The notes below the pieces were generated by a model. The model was not told where the DNA came from. It did not search any database and saw only the letters and a program-made list of their open reading frames with translations. Positions 1 to 7,079 of a DNA stretch of 12,013 nt are shown here, in pieces (position 1 is the stretch's first letter; each line of letters opens with the position of its first letter). The DNA is from Deltaproteobacteria bacterium RIFOXYA12_FULL_61_11. Lineage in GTDB: Bacteria; Bdellovibrionota_F; JAHFAK01; YA12-FULL-61-11. The position numbers and the translations under genes are program-made. Location: the NCBI GenBank assembly GCA_001799195.1, contig MGSU01000316.1, positions 1-12,013 of the forward strand, given 5' to 3'.

Positions 1-460
1 AGGCCAGACCATCGACCTCGCGGAGCGTTCGCCCCGCGAGATACCGCTCGAGCAGCTCGACCAGGGTCCTCTCCCCCTCACCGATGACAACAAAATCAAC
101 CCCTTCTACGAGAGCAGCTTCCGGTGAGGTCGTGGCCAGGGGCCCTCCGCCGAGCACCAGAGCGGCACCGGCGTTCCGGGCGACAACCACCGCTTCGAAA
201 TAGCGATCCGCGTAGGGTTGGAGTCCGCGTACCCCCACCACGTCGGGGTGGCGCTTCTCCAGAATAGCAGCCAAGGACGCCCTGTCCCGCCCCTCCACCG
301 CGGTGTTCACCACATCGACCTCCACGGCCTGGCCAAAGGCTTCGCGCACGCAGGAGGCCAGGGTCAAGAGGCCGTACGGCAGCACGACCTGCTCGTCCTC
401 AGGTCGGAGAGGATTCAGGAAGGGGCCGATGGCGTCGATCAGGGTCACCACGAGGGGCAT
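1..460 (-). CDS. B12-binding-domain protein, probable radical SAM enzyme (partial, N-terminus only)
   Basis: The first 153 residues of a minus-strand gene; the 3' part lies beyond base 1. The start is ATG at 460-458, preceded by a fitting ribosome site (AGAGG about 4 bases upstream). The visible part matches the N-terminal cobalamin-binding (Rossmann-like) domain found in many radical SAM enzymes: an N-terminal PYGLLTLAS segment (residues 28-36), HPDVVGVRGL (71-80), the glycine-rich LVLGGGPLATTSPEAAL stretch (101-117) and VDFVVIGEGERTLVELL (121-137), the usual end of this domain. The radical SAM core and its CxxxCxxC motif would lie outside the window, so the enzyme class is inferred from the family pattern. 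I see no DxHxxG cobalamin-ligand motif, which is common for this subgroup. It is divergently transcribed from the adenylation-domain operon. Substrate unknown. Confidence 0.8.
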   Translation of the reverse strand, partial: MPLVVTLIDAIGPFLNPLRPEDEQVVLPYGLLTLASCVREAFGQAVEVDVVNTAVEGRDRASLAAILEKRHPDVVGVRGLQPYADRYFEAVVVARNAGAALVLGGGPLATTSPEAALVEGVDFVVIGEGERTLVELLERYLAGRTLREVDGLA

Positions 461-492
461 CGTACCTCTTCGTCTCTTGCAGACTCCCGGCC

Positions 493-521
493 AGTATACC
501 CCTCCTCGCGAGGACCGCGAA
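493..521 (-). promoter_or_regulatory. Candidate promoter of the leftward B12-domain gene, with an embedded palindrome
   Basis: Read on the minus strand, a -10-like TATACT (493-498) lies about 33 bases before the ATG at 460. The hexamer 17 bases upstream (516-521, TTCGCG) is a poor -35. The spacer contains the perfect 10-base palindrome CCTCGCGAGG (504-513). The -10 match is good, but the -35 is weak and the assignment is tentative. Confidence 0.3.
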
Positions 522-729
522 GCGGATCGTCAATGGCGTAAAATGCCTTCTGTCTTGGGTGGTTCGAGGGGTCCTGGCACCTCTCACACCGACGCCGCTG
601 CGTCCTGCGCGTCGCTTGGAGGTCCGCATCCATGCGGTCGCCCCCACCATGCTCATCCTTGCGCGTGGCGGGGGCCCCCCGTCGGTGCCACCCCGACGAG
701 GTAGAGTCACTCCAGGGCACTACACCCAA

Positions 730-741
730 GACAGGCCTGTC
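730..741. repeat. Perfect 12-base palindrome, possible operator
   Basis: GACAGGCCTGTC reads identically on both strands. It sits 115 bases upstream of the adenylation-domain gene and just upstream of the candidate -10 CATAAT at 772-777, a position suited to a dimeric regulator. No second copy was noticed in the window, so a regulatory role is only inferred. Confidence 0.35.
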
Positions 742-747
742 ATCTTG

Positions 748-777
748 TTCCCTGGCTCTTCTGAACGGCAACATAAT
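748..777 (+). promoter_or_regulatory. Candidate promoter of the five-gene operon
   Basis: CATAAT (772-777) matches five of six bases of the sigma70 -10 consensus. A weak -35 (TTCCCT, 748-753) lies 18 bases upstream. This would give a leader of about 70 bases before the ATG at 856. The A+T-richer stretch here stands out in a GC-rich region, but the -35 is poor. Confidence 0.28.
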
Positions 778-855
778 GCCAGAGCACCCTGCCCGCTGTA
801 CAAGCCGTCCCGCCCTGTGCGACCATGAACGGGTACCAAGGACCGGAACCCAACG

Positions 856-2367
856 ATGCGTTCGCTGACCCACCTGCTCGTCTCCGCCCTGACCAAGCGA
901 CCTGGGCGCACGGTCCTGCTCGACCCCCACGGCTCGATAACCGCCGGCGACCTGCTCTCCGCAGCCCGAGGCGTGACGACAGTCCTCCAAAAAAATGGGG
1001 TCGGCGAGGGCCATCGAGTCGGTCTCTTGCTCGAACGGGGACGCGATGCCGCGGCGGCCACCCTCGGCACCCTCCTCTGCGGGGCTTCCTATCTTCCCCT
1101 CGATACCCTCGGTCCTGCCGAACGGGTAGCCTCGGTTCTCGCCCACGCTTCGGTCCGCGCAGTGCTCACCGATCGCTCGCTGCCGGCCTTGGCAGACCCA
1201 GTAACCACCACCTGGAACGGCCACCAGTTCGTGCTCGATCGAGGCAACCTCGGCACGCTCCGACCCGCACAACACGGAGCGGAAGGCTTCCTGTCGGGTA
1301 CCGAGGAGGACGCTTACGTCCTGCATACCTCGGGTTCGACCGGCCTTCCCAAGGGAGTCCGGGTCGGGCACTCGGCGGCAACTTCCTTCGTCACGTGGGC
1401 CCAGGAGGCCTTCTCCCTCCGACCTTCCGACCGCGTGGCCTGGCTAGCTCCGCTGGGGTTCGACCTGTCGGTCCTCGAACTCCATGCCGCCCTGTGGGCC
1501 GGAGCCACGGTGCTCGCCGTGCCGCGAAAAGCAACCGTGTTCCCTCGCGACCTCCTCGCCTTCCTCGAACGCGAGAGTGTGAGCGTCCTCTACGTCGTAC
1601 CTACCCGCCTGCTCCGGCTCGCCGAGGTTCTCGAAGGTCCTGCTCCGCGCCTGACCTCCCTCCGCTTGGCGCTCTTCGCAGGCGAGGTCTGTCCGCCTCG
1701 CCCTCTGGCGAAGCTGATGGCTGCCTTGCCGTGGACAACCTTCGCAAACCTCTACGGGCCGACCGAAACCAATGTCTGCACCTGCCACGTTCTCTCCTCC
1801 CCACCGCTCGAGGTCCCCCCACTCGGCAGGCCCTGCCCCGGCCAGGTCGTGCGGGTGGTGGATGCCCACGGACGGAACGTGGAGCACGGAGAGGGCGAGC
1901 TGTGGGTCGGAGGACCGACGTTGATGTCCGGCTACCTCGGGGATCCGGAGGGGACCGAACGGTGTTTGGTCGAGGATCCCGTGGGAACGCCCCCCGGACA
2001 CCCGCGGGGGCGCTTGTACCGGACCGGCGATCGCGTCCGGCGTACCGAGAGCGGCGCCCTGCATTTCCTCGGCCGGGACGACTGTCAACTCAAGCGCGGC
2101 GGACTGCGCTGCGAGCCTGGAGAGATCGAAGCCGTGCTGCAACGGCATCCCCTCGTGGCCCGCGCGCTGGTCGAGTTATGTGCAGGCGAACTCCTGGCCC
2201 ACGTCGAACTGCTCCGGCCGCTGCCCGATCCCGGCCGAGAGCTTCGCCTCCACGCCAGAGAACACCTGCCCGCGGCCATGGTCCCCGAGAGAGTGCTCGT
2301 CCACGCGGCTCTCCCCCTTCTGCCCAACGGCAAGGTCGATCGCCTCGCCCTGCGAGGCCACTCATGA
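856..2367 (+). CDS. Stand-alone amino-acid adenylation (AMP-binding) domain protein
   Basis: A 503-aa member of the ANL (acyl/aminoacyl-adenylate-forming) superfamily, which uses ATP to activate a carboxylic acid and usually passes it to a carrier-protein thiol. The full core-motif set is visible: A3 HTSGSTGLPKGV (157-168), A4 FDLSVLELHAAL (202-213), A5 NLYGPTETN (298-306), A6 GELWVGGPTLMSGYL (347-361), A7 YRTGDRV (388-394), A8 GRDDCQLKRGGLRCEPGEIE (406-425) and A10 LPNGKVDR (489-496) with the catalytic Lys493. Asp203 matches Asp235 of PheA, so the substrate is probably an alpha-amino acid. Aligned by eye, the ten specificity positions read D-L-L-Y-L-A-L-V-C-K, which I cannot assign to a substrate. 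No carrier, condensation or thioesterase domain is fused or adjacent. The start is fixed by an in-frame TGA at 826-828, and AAGGA (838-842) is a modest ribosome site. The stop overlaps the next start (ATGA). Confidence 0.93.
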   Translation: MRSLTHLLVSALTKRPGRTVLLDPHGSITAGDLLSAARGVTTVLQKNGVGEGHRVGLLLERGRDAAAATLGTLLCGASYLPLDTLGPAERVASVLAHASVRAVLTDRSLPALADPVTTTWNGHQFVLDRGNLGTLRPAQHGAEGFLSGTEEDAYVLHTSGSTGLPKGVRVGHSAATSFVTWAQEAFSLRPSDRVAWLAPLGFDLSVLELHAALWAGATVLAVPRKATVFPRDLLAFLERESVSVLYVVPTRLLRLAEVLEGPAPRLTSLRLALFAGEVCPPRPLAKLMAALPWTTFANLYGPTETNVCTCHVLSSPPLEVPPLGRPCPGQVVRVVDAHGRNVEHGEGELWVGGPTLMSGYLGDPEGTERCLVEDPVGTPPGHPRGRLYRTGDRVRRTESGALHFLGRDDCQLKRGGLRCEPGEIEAVLQRHPLVARALVELCAGELLAHVELLRPLPDPGRELRLHAREHLPAAMVPERVLVHAALPLLPNGKVDRLALRGHS

Positions 2368-3863
2368 AGCTCCGCCCGACTCTCCGGCGTGGGAGGATCC
2401 TCGCCCTGCGCCTTCTCTTCCTCCTCGTCTGCCTCGAACTGACCCTCCGTCTGGGCGGTCTCAGCCGGGAGCTCGGCCAGACAGGCTTCGAGGCGAACCC
2501 CACGAACCAGGAGTTCCGTATTGTGGTGGTGGGTGAATCGATCTCGGCTGGTCTCGACGATTCCTGGCCCGCCCGACTCGAAGCCCTGCTGCGCAAGGCC
2601 GACCCCGACCGCGGCTTCCGGGTGATCAACGCGGCCCGGCCGGACACCAACAGTTCTTTCATCCTTGCCAGGTTGGAGGACCTCCTCGACGCTCACCGAC
2701 CAGCGCTGGTCATCGCCATGCTGGGGGCGGGCGACGATGGCTTACGCATCCGTTATCAAGAAACCTGGATCCAACGGATGGAAGCTCTAGCAGGAGAACT
2801 GCGGCTGGTCTCCTTCATCCGTCAACTCCTCGCGGGAGAGCTTTTTTCCTCCGGGCACCCTTCCCCCCTCGAACTGCTGGAAGGACCTCGACCGAATCCC
2901 GGCCCGTCCCACCGCGAGCGCCGGGGTTTCCTCGAACGCGAAGTGAGCAGGCTCGAGGCCCTGGTGCCCACGACACCGGAGGATTTTCACCTCCATCACC
3001 AACTCGGTTTCACCCTGCACCAACTCGCCCGTTACGACGAAGCCCTGGAGCACTACCGCAAGGCCCTGGCGGTGCGCCCGGGAGACCCCCGCGTGCTGAC
3101 CAGGATGGGATGGGCCCATCAGAGCAGGAACGAACTCGGCCTCGCCGAGCGCTGCTATCGCGAAGCCCTCGCGGCCGATCGAGACGATGACTCGGCCTGG
3201 GTCGGGCTGGGCATCGTCCTCTTCCTCCTCGAACGGAGCACCGAGGCCATCAGTGCCCTGGAACGAGCCGCCGCCCTCAATCCCAAGAATCCCGGAGCGC
3301 ACAACACCTTGGGCAGGATCTTCCTCGAACGAGGAGAGCTGCGCCGGGCCGGCGAGGCGCTGCGCCGCAATCTCGAACTGGACGGTGAGGCCGACTGGGC
3401 CCTCACCCAGCTTATCCGAACGTATCTCCAACTCGGAAAATCCCCGGTCGAACTGGAAACGAGGCTGCGAGCCCTGGATCCTGGGCTTCGCCTCGCGGCC
3501 GCCCTCACCGCCGACGAAATCACCCGGGCCAACTTCCACCAACTCCAGGAAAAGCTCCATCGGCGCGGCATACCCCTGGCTGTAGCGCAATACCCTTGTC
3601 TGCCGGTAGAGCTCCTCCGGCGCTACCTGTCGCCCAAGTATCCGGTGGCCCTGATCGACAACGAAACCAGCTTCCTCAGGGCCGTGACCGAGGACGGGTA
3701 TGCCGCCTACTTCACCGACCACGTCGAGCGCTACGTCGATCAGCGTTCGGCGTTCTACGGCAATTACGGCCACACCACGGCTGCGGGCAAGCTCCTGCTG
3801 GCCAACAACGCCCTCCCCATCGTCTTGCGCCTGGCCGCGAACGCGGCAGAGCCCGGGAGGTGA
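2364..3863 (+). CDS. Membrane-anchored SGNH/GDSL-like protein with inserted TPR repeats
   Basis: A 499-aa protein. Residues 11-30 are a hydrophobic N-terminal signal anchor, so the rest is probably periplasmic. Residues 51-63 hold an SGNH block I (VVVGESISAG, candidate nucleophile Ser59). GAGDD (121-125) sits where block III has GxND, and GNYGHTTAAGK (466-476) resembles block V with His470. Between blocks III and V lie about four TPR-like units (roughly 206-342), with typical hits such as ALEHYRKALAVRPGDP (227-242) and AISALERAAALNPKNP (295-310). Canonical SGNH residues look altered: the usual Asn of block III is Asp, the block II glycine is not evident, and the Asp three residues before the catalytic His is Asn467. 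Proteins of this class act as esterases or O-acyl transferases on polysaccharides, but activity here is uncertain. The start overlaps the adenylation gene's stop (ATGA). The frame is open far upstream, but only this start makes sense. Confidence 0.82.
   Translation: MKLRPTLRRGRILALRLLFLLVCLELTLRLGGLSRELGQTGFEANPTNQEFRIVVVGESISAGLDDSWPARLEALLRKADPDRGFRVINAARPDTNSSFILARLEDLLDAHRPALVIAMLGAGDDGLRIRYQETWIQRMEALAGELRLVSFIRQLLAGELFSSGHPSPLELLEGPRPNPGPSHRERRGFLEREVSRLEALVPTTPEDFHLHHQLGFTLHQLARYDEALEHYRKALAVRPGDPRVLTRMGWAHQSRNELGLAERCYREALAADRDDDSAWVGLGIVLFLLERSTEAISALERAAALNPKNPGAHNTLGRIFLERGELRRAGEALRRNLELDGEADWALTQLIRTYLQLGKSPVELETRLRALDPGLRLAAALTADEITRANFHQLQEKLHRRGIPLAVAQYPCLPVELLRRYLSPKYPVALIDNETSFLRAVTEDGYAAYFTDHVERYVDQRSAFYGNYGHTTAAGKLLLANNALPIVLRLAANAAEPGR
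3855..3860 (+). promoter_or_regulatory. Ribosome site deciding a GTG start
   Basis: GGGAGG sits five bases before GTG at 3866 and only touches the alternative in-frame GTG at 3860. This favours 3866 as the start of the first glycosyltransferase. The site overlaps the end of the SGNH gene (stop 3861-3863). Confidence 0.6.
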
Positions 3864-3865
3864 CG

Positions 3866-5422
3866 GTGAAGGCAACCGCTCTGGGATCGAAGCTCCTGCG
3901 GCAGCGCTCCCTCGTTCTCCTCGTCCTCAGCGGCCTGGTCCTCCTCACCAAGGCTCCGTACCTGCAGAAACCCTACTGGTGGAGCGAAAAGGCCTATCTG
4001 GATGGCGCCCTCGCCATTGTCGCCAACGGCCTGAATCCGTTCGTCGAATTCTGGTCCTACAAACCCCAGCTCCTGCTCTGGCTGGCCGCGCTCGGCTTCG
4101 AGCTGGGTGCCGGGACTCTCTGGTGGCCTCGGCTCCTGATCGCCCTGGCCGCCATCCTGGCCCTCTTCGCGACCTACGAACTCGGCCGGTTGCTCGCCGG
4201 TCCCGGCACGGGCTTCCTGGCCGCGCTGGTGGTCTTTGCCATGCCACCCTTCTTCGTCCACGCCGAGAGCTTCGTCGAGGCGGTCCCCTTCACCGCCACC
4301 GTGCTCTGGCTCCTCCTGGCCCTGACGTGGGGCAGCGACCGATGGACCGTGGTCTTCGGCTCCCTGCTCGTCCTGCAGAAGGAACCGGCCGTGCTCCTCG
4401 TCGCCGGACTCGCCGGCGTCGAACTCTGGTTCGACCTGCGTTCGGGGTTGCCACGGGGCCGGTGCCTGCGCCGGCAACTCCTCCTCCTCTCGCCGCTCGG
4501 CGTATTCGTCCTCTGGCTCGCGCTCAATCACCTCGTGTTCGGTTGGTTCCTGTGGCCCCACAACCTCAGTTTCCTCGCCCACCCGACCCTGACCGGTTGG
4601 GGGCTGTGGTGGATCGTCCGACGAGTTTTCGTCGACGACTACCGGTTCCTGCTCAGCGGGTTGGTGGTCCTCGGGCTGCTCCTCCCGACCGTGCGGACGG
4701 GGATCCTCTCCGGGAGACTGTCGGCGAGGGTCTTGGTCCTTCTCCTCCTCAGCGTGCTCTTCCATTGGCTGCAATGCGACGAGCGACCCTTCGGGGACAA
4801 AGACTACCAACCCCTGTTGCGGTACTACCTCTACCTCCTGCCCCTGCTCGCGGTGTATGCCCTCTTCGCTCTCCGAAGCGTCTTGCCTTCTCGCGGTCTC
4901 AGGAGCCTCGGCGTCGTCGCGTTGCTGGCCCTCGAGACGAGCGCCTGGTCTCCTACCGTGGTTCGCACCAACGGCGAGGACGATCTCAACCAACGCCACA
5001 TGGTCCAAGCTCAGAGAACCATGGCAGCCCTGGTGGAGCTGGAACATCCCGGGGCCCTGATCGTGGTCGACGGCTTCACCGCGTGGAACGAGGTGCTCAA
5101 TAACCCGGCCATGGGCTTCGTGACGGAACGTCAGCGAACCATCGTCTCCGGAGAAGTGCACCGCCGCTTGCGCGACGGGGACCTCGACGAGCTCTGCGCC
5201 GAACCCACGATCCTATTCTTCGTGACCTCGTGGGCGGTCCCTGCCCTAGAATCCGACCCCCGCCCCCTGGACCTCGTCGCGCAGGCAGAGAAAGAAGCCT
5301 CCCTTGGCAGGGCCACGCTCCTACACCGTCACCGCGAAGGCCCCGAACTGGTCGAACTGTACCACTGGCTGCCCCCTTGTACGCTGCCCTACGATTCTCG
5401 GGAGCCCGGCCATGCGCCCTGA
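3866..5422 (+). CDS. GT-C family membrane glycosyltransferase (GT39/ArnT-like)
   Basis: A 518-aa polytopic membrane protein rich in Leu, Val and Trp. A first transmembrane segment (about 15-28) is followed by a large loop, PYWWSEKAYLDGALAIVANG (36-55), the position where PMT/ArnT-type enzymes carry acidic catalytic or metal-binding residues (candidates Glu41 and Asp46). Next come NPFVEFWSYKPQLLLWLAALG and a series of hydrophobic helices, including an LVLQKEPAVLLVAG segment (168-181) of the kind seen in GT39 proteins. A soluble C-terminal tail of about 120 residues follows the last helix, typical for the family. Such enzymes transfer a sugar from a polyprenyl-phosphate donor on the outer face of the inner membrane to a lipid, glycan or protein. 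The GTG start at 3866 is chosen from the GGGAGG site. The 3' end overlaps the next gene by 11 bases. Donor and acceptor are unknown. Confidence 0.78.
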   Translation: MKATALGSKLLRQRSLVLLVLSGLVLLTKAPYLQKPYWWSEKAYLDGALAIVANGLNPFVEFWSYKPQLLLWLAALGFELGAGTLWWPRLLIALAAILALFATYELGRLLAGPGTGFLAALVVFAMPPFFVHAESFVEAVPFTATVLWLLLALTWGSDRWTVVFGSLLVLQKEPAVLLVAGLAGVELWFDLRSGLPRGRCLRRQLLLLSPLGVFVLWLALNHLVFGWFLWPHNLSFLAHPTLTGWGLWWIVRRVFVDDYRFLLSGLVVLGLLLPTVRTGILSGRLSARVLVLLLLSVLFHWLQCDERPFGDKDYQPLLRYYLYLLPLLAVYALFALRSVLPSRGLRSLGVVALLALETSAWSPTVVRTNGEDDLNQRHMVQAQRTMAALVELEHPGALIVVDGFTAWNEVLNNPAMGFVTERQRTIVSGEVHRRLRDGDLDELCAEPTILFFVTSWAVPALESDPRPLDLVAQAEKEASLGRATLLHRHREGPELVELYHWLPPCTLPYDSREPGHAP

Positions 5423-7079
5423 CACGAACCCTTCGCGTTACCTCGTGCCGCTGATCTTCCTCGGGCTGCTCCTGCTCGGCCTGACCGTGTTCCGGGACTA
5501 CGGGGTTGGCTATGACGAGGGCAACAACCGCTTCTACGGCCGGTTGATGCTCGACTACGTGCTCGGGGTCGAACGACCCGAGTTCTCGGATCCCGGGCAC
5601 TACTGGCATCCGGTCCGAGGCACCTTCGCCCGCACCCACGGCCCCTTGCTGGAGATGCTCCTCGGCCTGCCCGAACTGCTCCTCGGTCTCGAGGATCCGC
5701 GTGACACCCTCTTGTTGCGGCACTTCCTGCTCTACCTGCTCTTCTGGGCCTCCGCGGTCGTGCTGTATGTCCTCTGCCGGTCGACCTTCGGCTCGTGGAC
5801 CTGGGGTTTGTTCGGCGTGGCCATGCTGGTGGCGAGCCCGAGGCTCTTCGCCAAGGCCTTCACCGACAGCATGGACCTCGGCTTCCTGTTCACCGTCAAC
5901 CTGGCCCTCCTGACCCTTCTCCGGTTCGTCGATCGCCCGACTCTGAAAAGCACGCTGCTCCACGCCCTCGCCACTGCCGTGGCCATCGACGTCCGCATCG
6001 CGGGCTGCTTCCTCCCCGTGCTGAGCATGGGCCTCCTGCTCGTCCTCGGACGGAGGACCCCAAACTCGAAGACGAGCACACTTCTCGGACCGAGCCTCGG
6101 ATACGTGCTCGCGACCTGGGTCTTGGCCGTGGTCCTCAACCCGAGTTGGTGGCAGCATCCCCTGACCGGGCCCCTGCTCGCCCTCGAAAGCGCGGCGGCC
6201 GACCCGTGGCCGAACTGGGAGTGGTATCTCGGCGCACAGGTCAACGGCCGGGAGGTTCCGTGGCATTTTACCGCCGTCTGGATCGGCGTGACGACCCCTC
6301 CCCTCTGGCTCCTTCTAGCCTTGCTCGGCCTGGGTTCCAATCTCCTCGCCCTGTTCCGGTCCCCTCTGAGGTGGCTCGGGGAGCGCCCCGCCTTGTCGAT
6401 CGCCTGCCTGGTGCTCACCGGCAACCTCGCCGCCATGGCCCTCCCCGGCGTCACCTTGTTCAACGGGTGGCGGCACCTCTTCTATCTGTATCCCTCATTG
6501 CTGCTCCTGGCTACGGCCGGGGGGCTCGTTCTAATCAAGAACGTACGGAGATATTCGGCGCTCCACCGGTCTCTCGTACGCCGAGCAGTGATCCTTCCCT
6601 GGCTGCTGCTGCTCCTCCAAGGCGGCTCGGTCGTCTATGACCTCGTGCGCTACCACCCGTTGCAGAACCTCTATTTCAACCGGCTGACCGGCGGACTGGC
6701 CGGAGCCCTCGGACGCTTCGAGATAGGCTATTGGGCGACCGAATACCGGGAAGCGCTCGAATACCTTCTTGCGACCTACCCGGGCCGCATCAGGTACCGC
6801 CAATGGGATTGCCAACCCGCACCGGCCGCCGGCGCTTCCTACAACGAACGTATCCTGCGAGCTACCGACCGGGAACGTCTCGAATATGCAGAGTGGAAGC
6901 CCGGAGAACCCGAGGTCTTCTGGTTGAAGAACGCCTTCCACCACCCCGATCCGCCCTGCTCCTGCGCCTCGGCCTGGCCCCACCTACCCCCCGTGCCTCC
7001 CGAGCTCCACCTCGAAGAGCTCTGGGCCCGCCGAATCGACGGCATACCCGTGATCGCGGTCTACAGGGAACGGCGCTGA
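5412..7079 (+). CDS. Second GT-C family membrane glycosyltransferase (GT39-like)
   Basis: A 555-aa polytopic membrane protein. After a first helix (about 11-28) comes DYGVGYDEGNNRFYGRL (29-45), with the Asp35-Glu36 pair expected in the first periplasmic loop of GT-C enzymes, then THGPLLEMLLGLPELL (75-90). SPRLFAKAFTDSMDLGFLF (142-160) and AIDVRIAG (191-198) are patterns I associate with GT39-like proteins. About ten hydrophobic segments follow, then a soluble C-terminal part from about residue 470, probably periplasmic. The start is ATG 5412 with GGGAG (5400-5404) seven bases upstream. It overlaps the previous glycosyltransferase by 11 bases and ends in TGATG, shared with the methyltransferase start. 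The two glycosyltransferases share a fold but are clearly divergent in sequence, so they probably add different sugars or use different acceptors. Confidence 0.8.
   Translation: MRPDTNPSRYLVPLIFLGLLLLGLTVFRDYGVGYDEGNNRFYGRLMLDYVLGVERPEFSDPGHYWHPVRGTFARTHGPLLEMLLGLPELLLGLEDPRDTLLLRHFLLYLLFWASAVVLYVLCRSTFGSWTWGLFGVAMLVASPRLFAKAFTDSMDLGFLFTVNLALLTLLRFVDRPTLKSTLLHALATAVAIDVRIAGCFLPVLSMGLLLVLGRRTPNSKTSTLLGPSLGYVLATWVLAVVLNPSWWQHPLTGPLLALESAAADPWPNWEWYLGAQVNGREVPWHFTAVWIGVTTPPLWLLLALLGLGSNLLALFRSPLRWLGERPALSIACLVLTGNLAAMALPGVTLFNGWRHLFYLYPSLLLLATAGGLVLIKNVRRYSALHRSLVRRAVILPWLLLLLQGGSVVYDLVRYHPLQNLYFNRLTGGLAGALGRFEIGYWATEYREALEYLLATYPGRIRYRQWDCQPAPAAGASYNERILRATDRERLEYAEWKPGEPEVFWLKNAFHHPDPPCSCASAWPHLPPVPPELHLEELWARRIDGIPVIAVYRERR

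Larger units (their letters stand above)
461..855. other. Divergent intergenic region (395 bp), no gene recognised
   Basis: The gap lies between the leftward gene starting at 460 and the rightward gene starting at 856. Open frames exist here on both strands, but none has a convincing ribosome site, a recognisable product or a coherent domain, so I call none. It holds candidate promoters on both strands, perfect palindromes at 504-513 and 730-741, a short CCGC-GAA-GCGG inverted repeat (515-525) and a GGGGGCCCCC block (670-679). I see no tRNA, no rho-independent terminator and no repeat array. Confidence 0.6.

Noticed and set aside
560-600. tRNA T-arm-like GGTTCGA in the left intergenic region
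   Set aside because: The flanking bases do not form a five-base stem, and no acceptor, D or anticodon arms can be built around it.
670-680. GGGGGCCCCCC block
   Set aside because: It is a short homopolymer palindrome with no loop or T-run. Chance is likely in GC-rich sequence, and it is not positioned at a promoter.
445-1371. 308-residue minus-strand open frame
   Set aside because: It overlaps both the start of the leftward B12-domain gene and the 5' part of the adenylation gene, with no recognisable motif.
825-2363. Open frame from 825 continuous with the SGNH gene, giving a 1012-residue reading
   Set aside because: The upstream half is Arg/Pro-rich low-complexity sequence in a shifted frame of the adenylation gene, which has all its core motifs in the other frame. 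The SGNH protein starts naturally at 2364 with a signal anchor.
3764-5161. 465-residue minus-strand open frame
   Set aside because: It is Glu/Gln/Gly-rich with no domain, and lies antisense to the first glycosyltransferase. It is a typical high-GC shadow.
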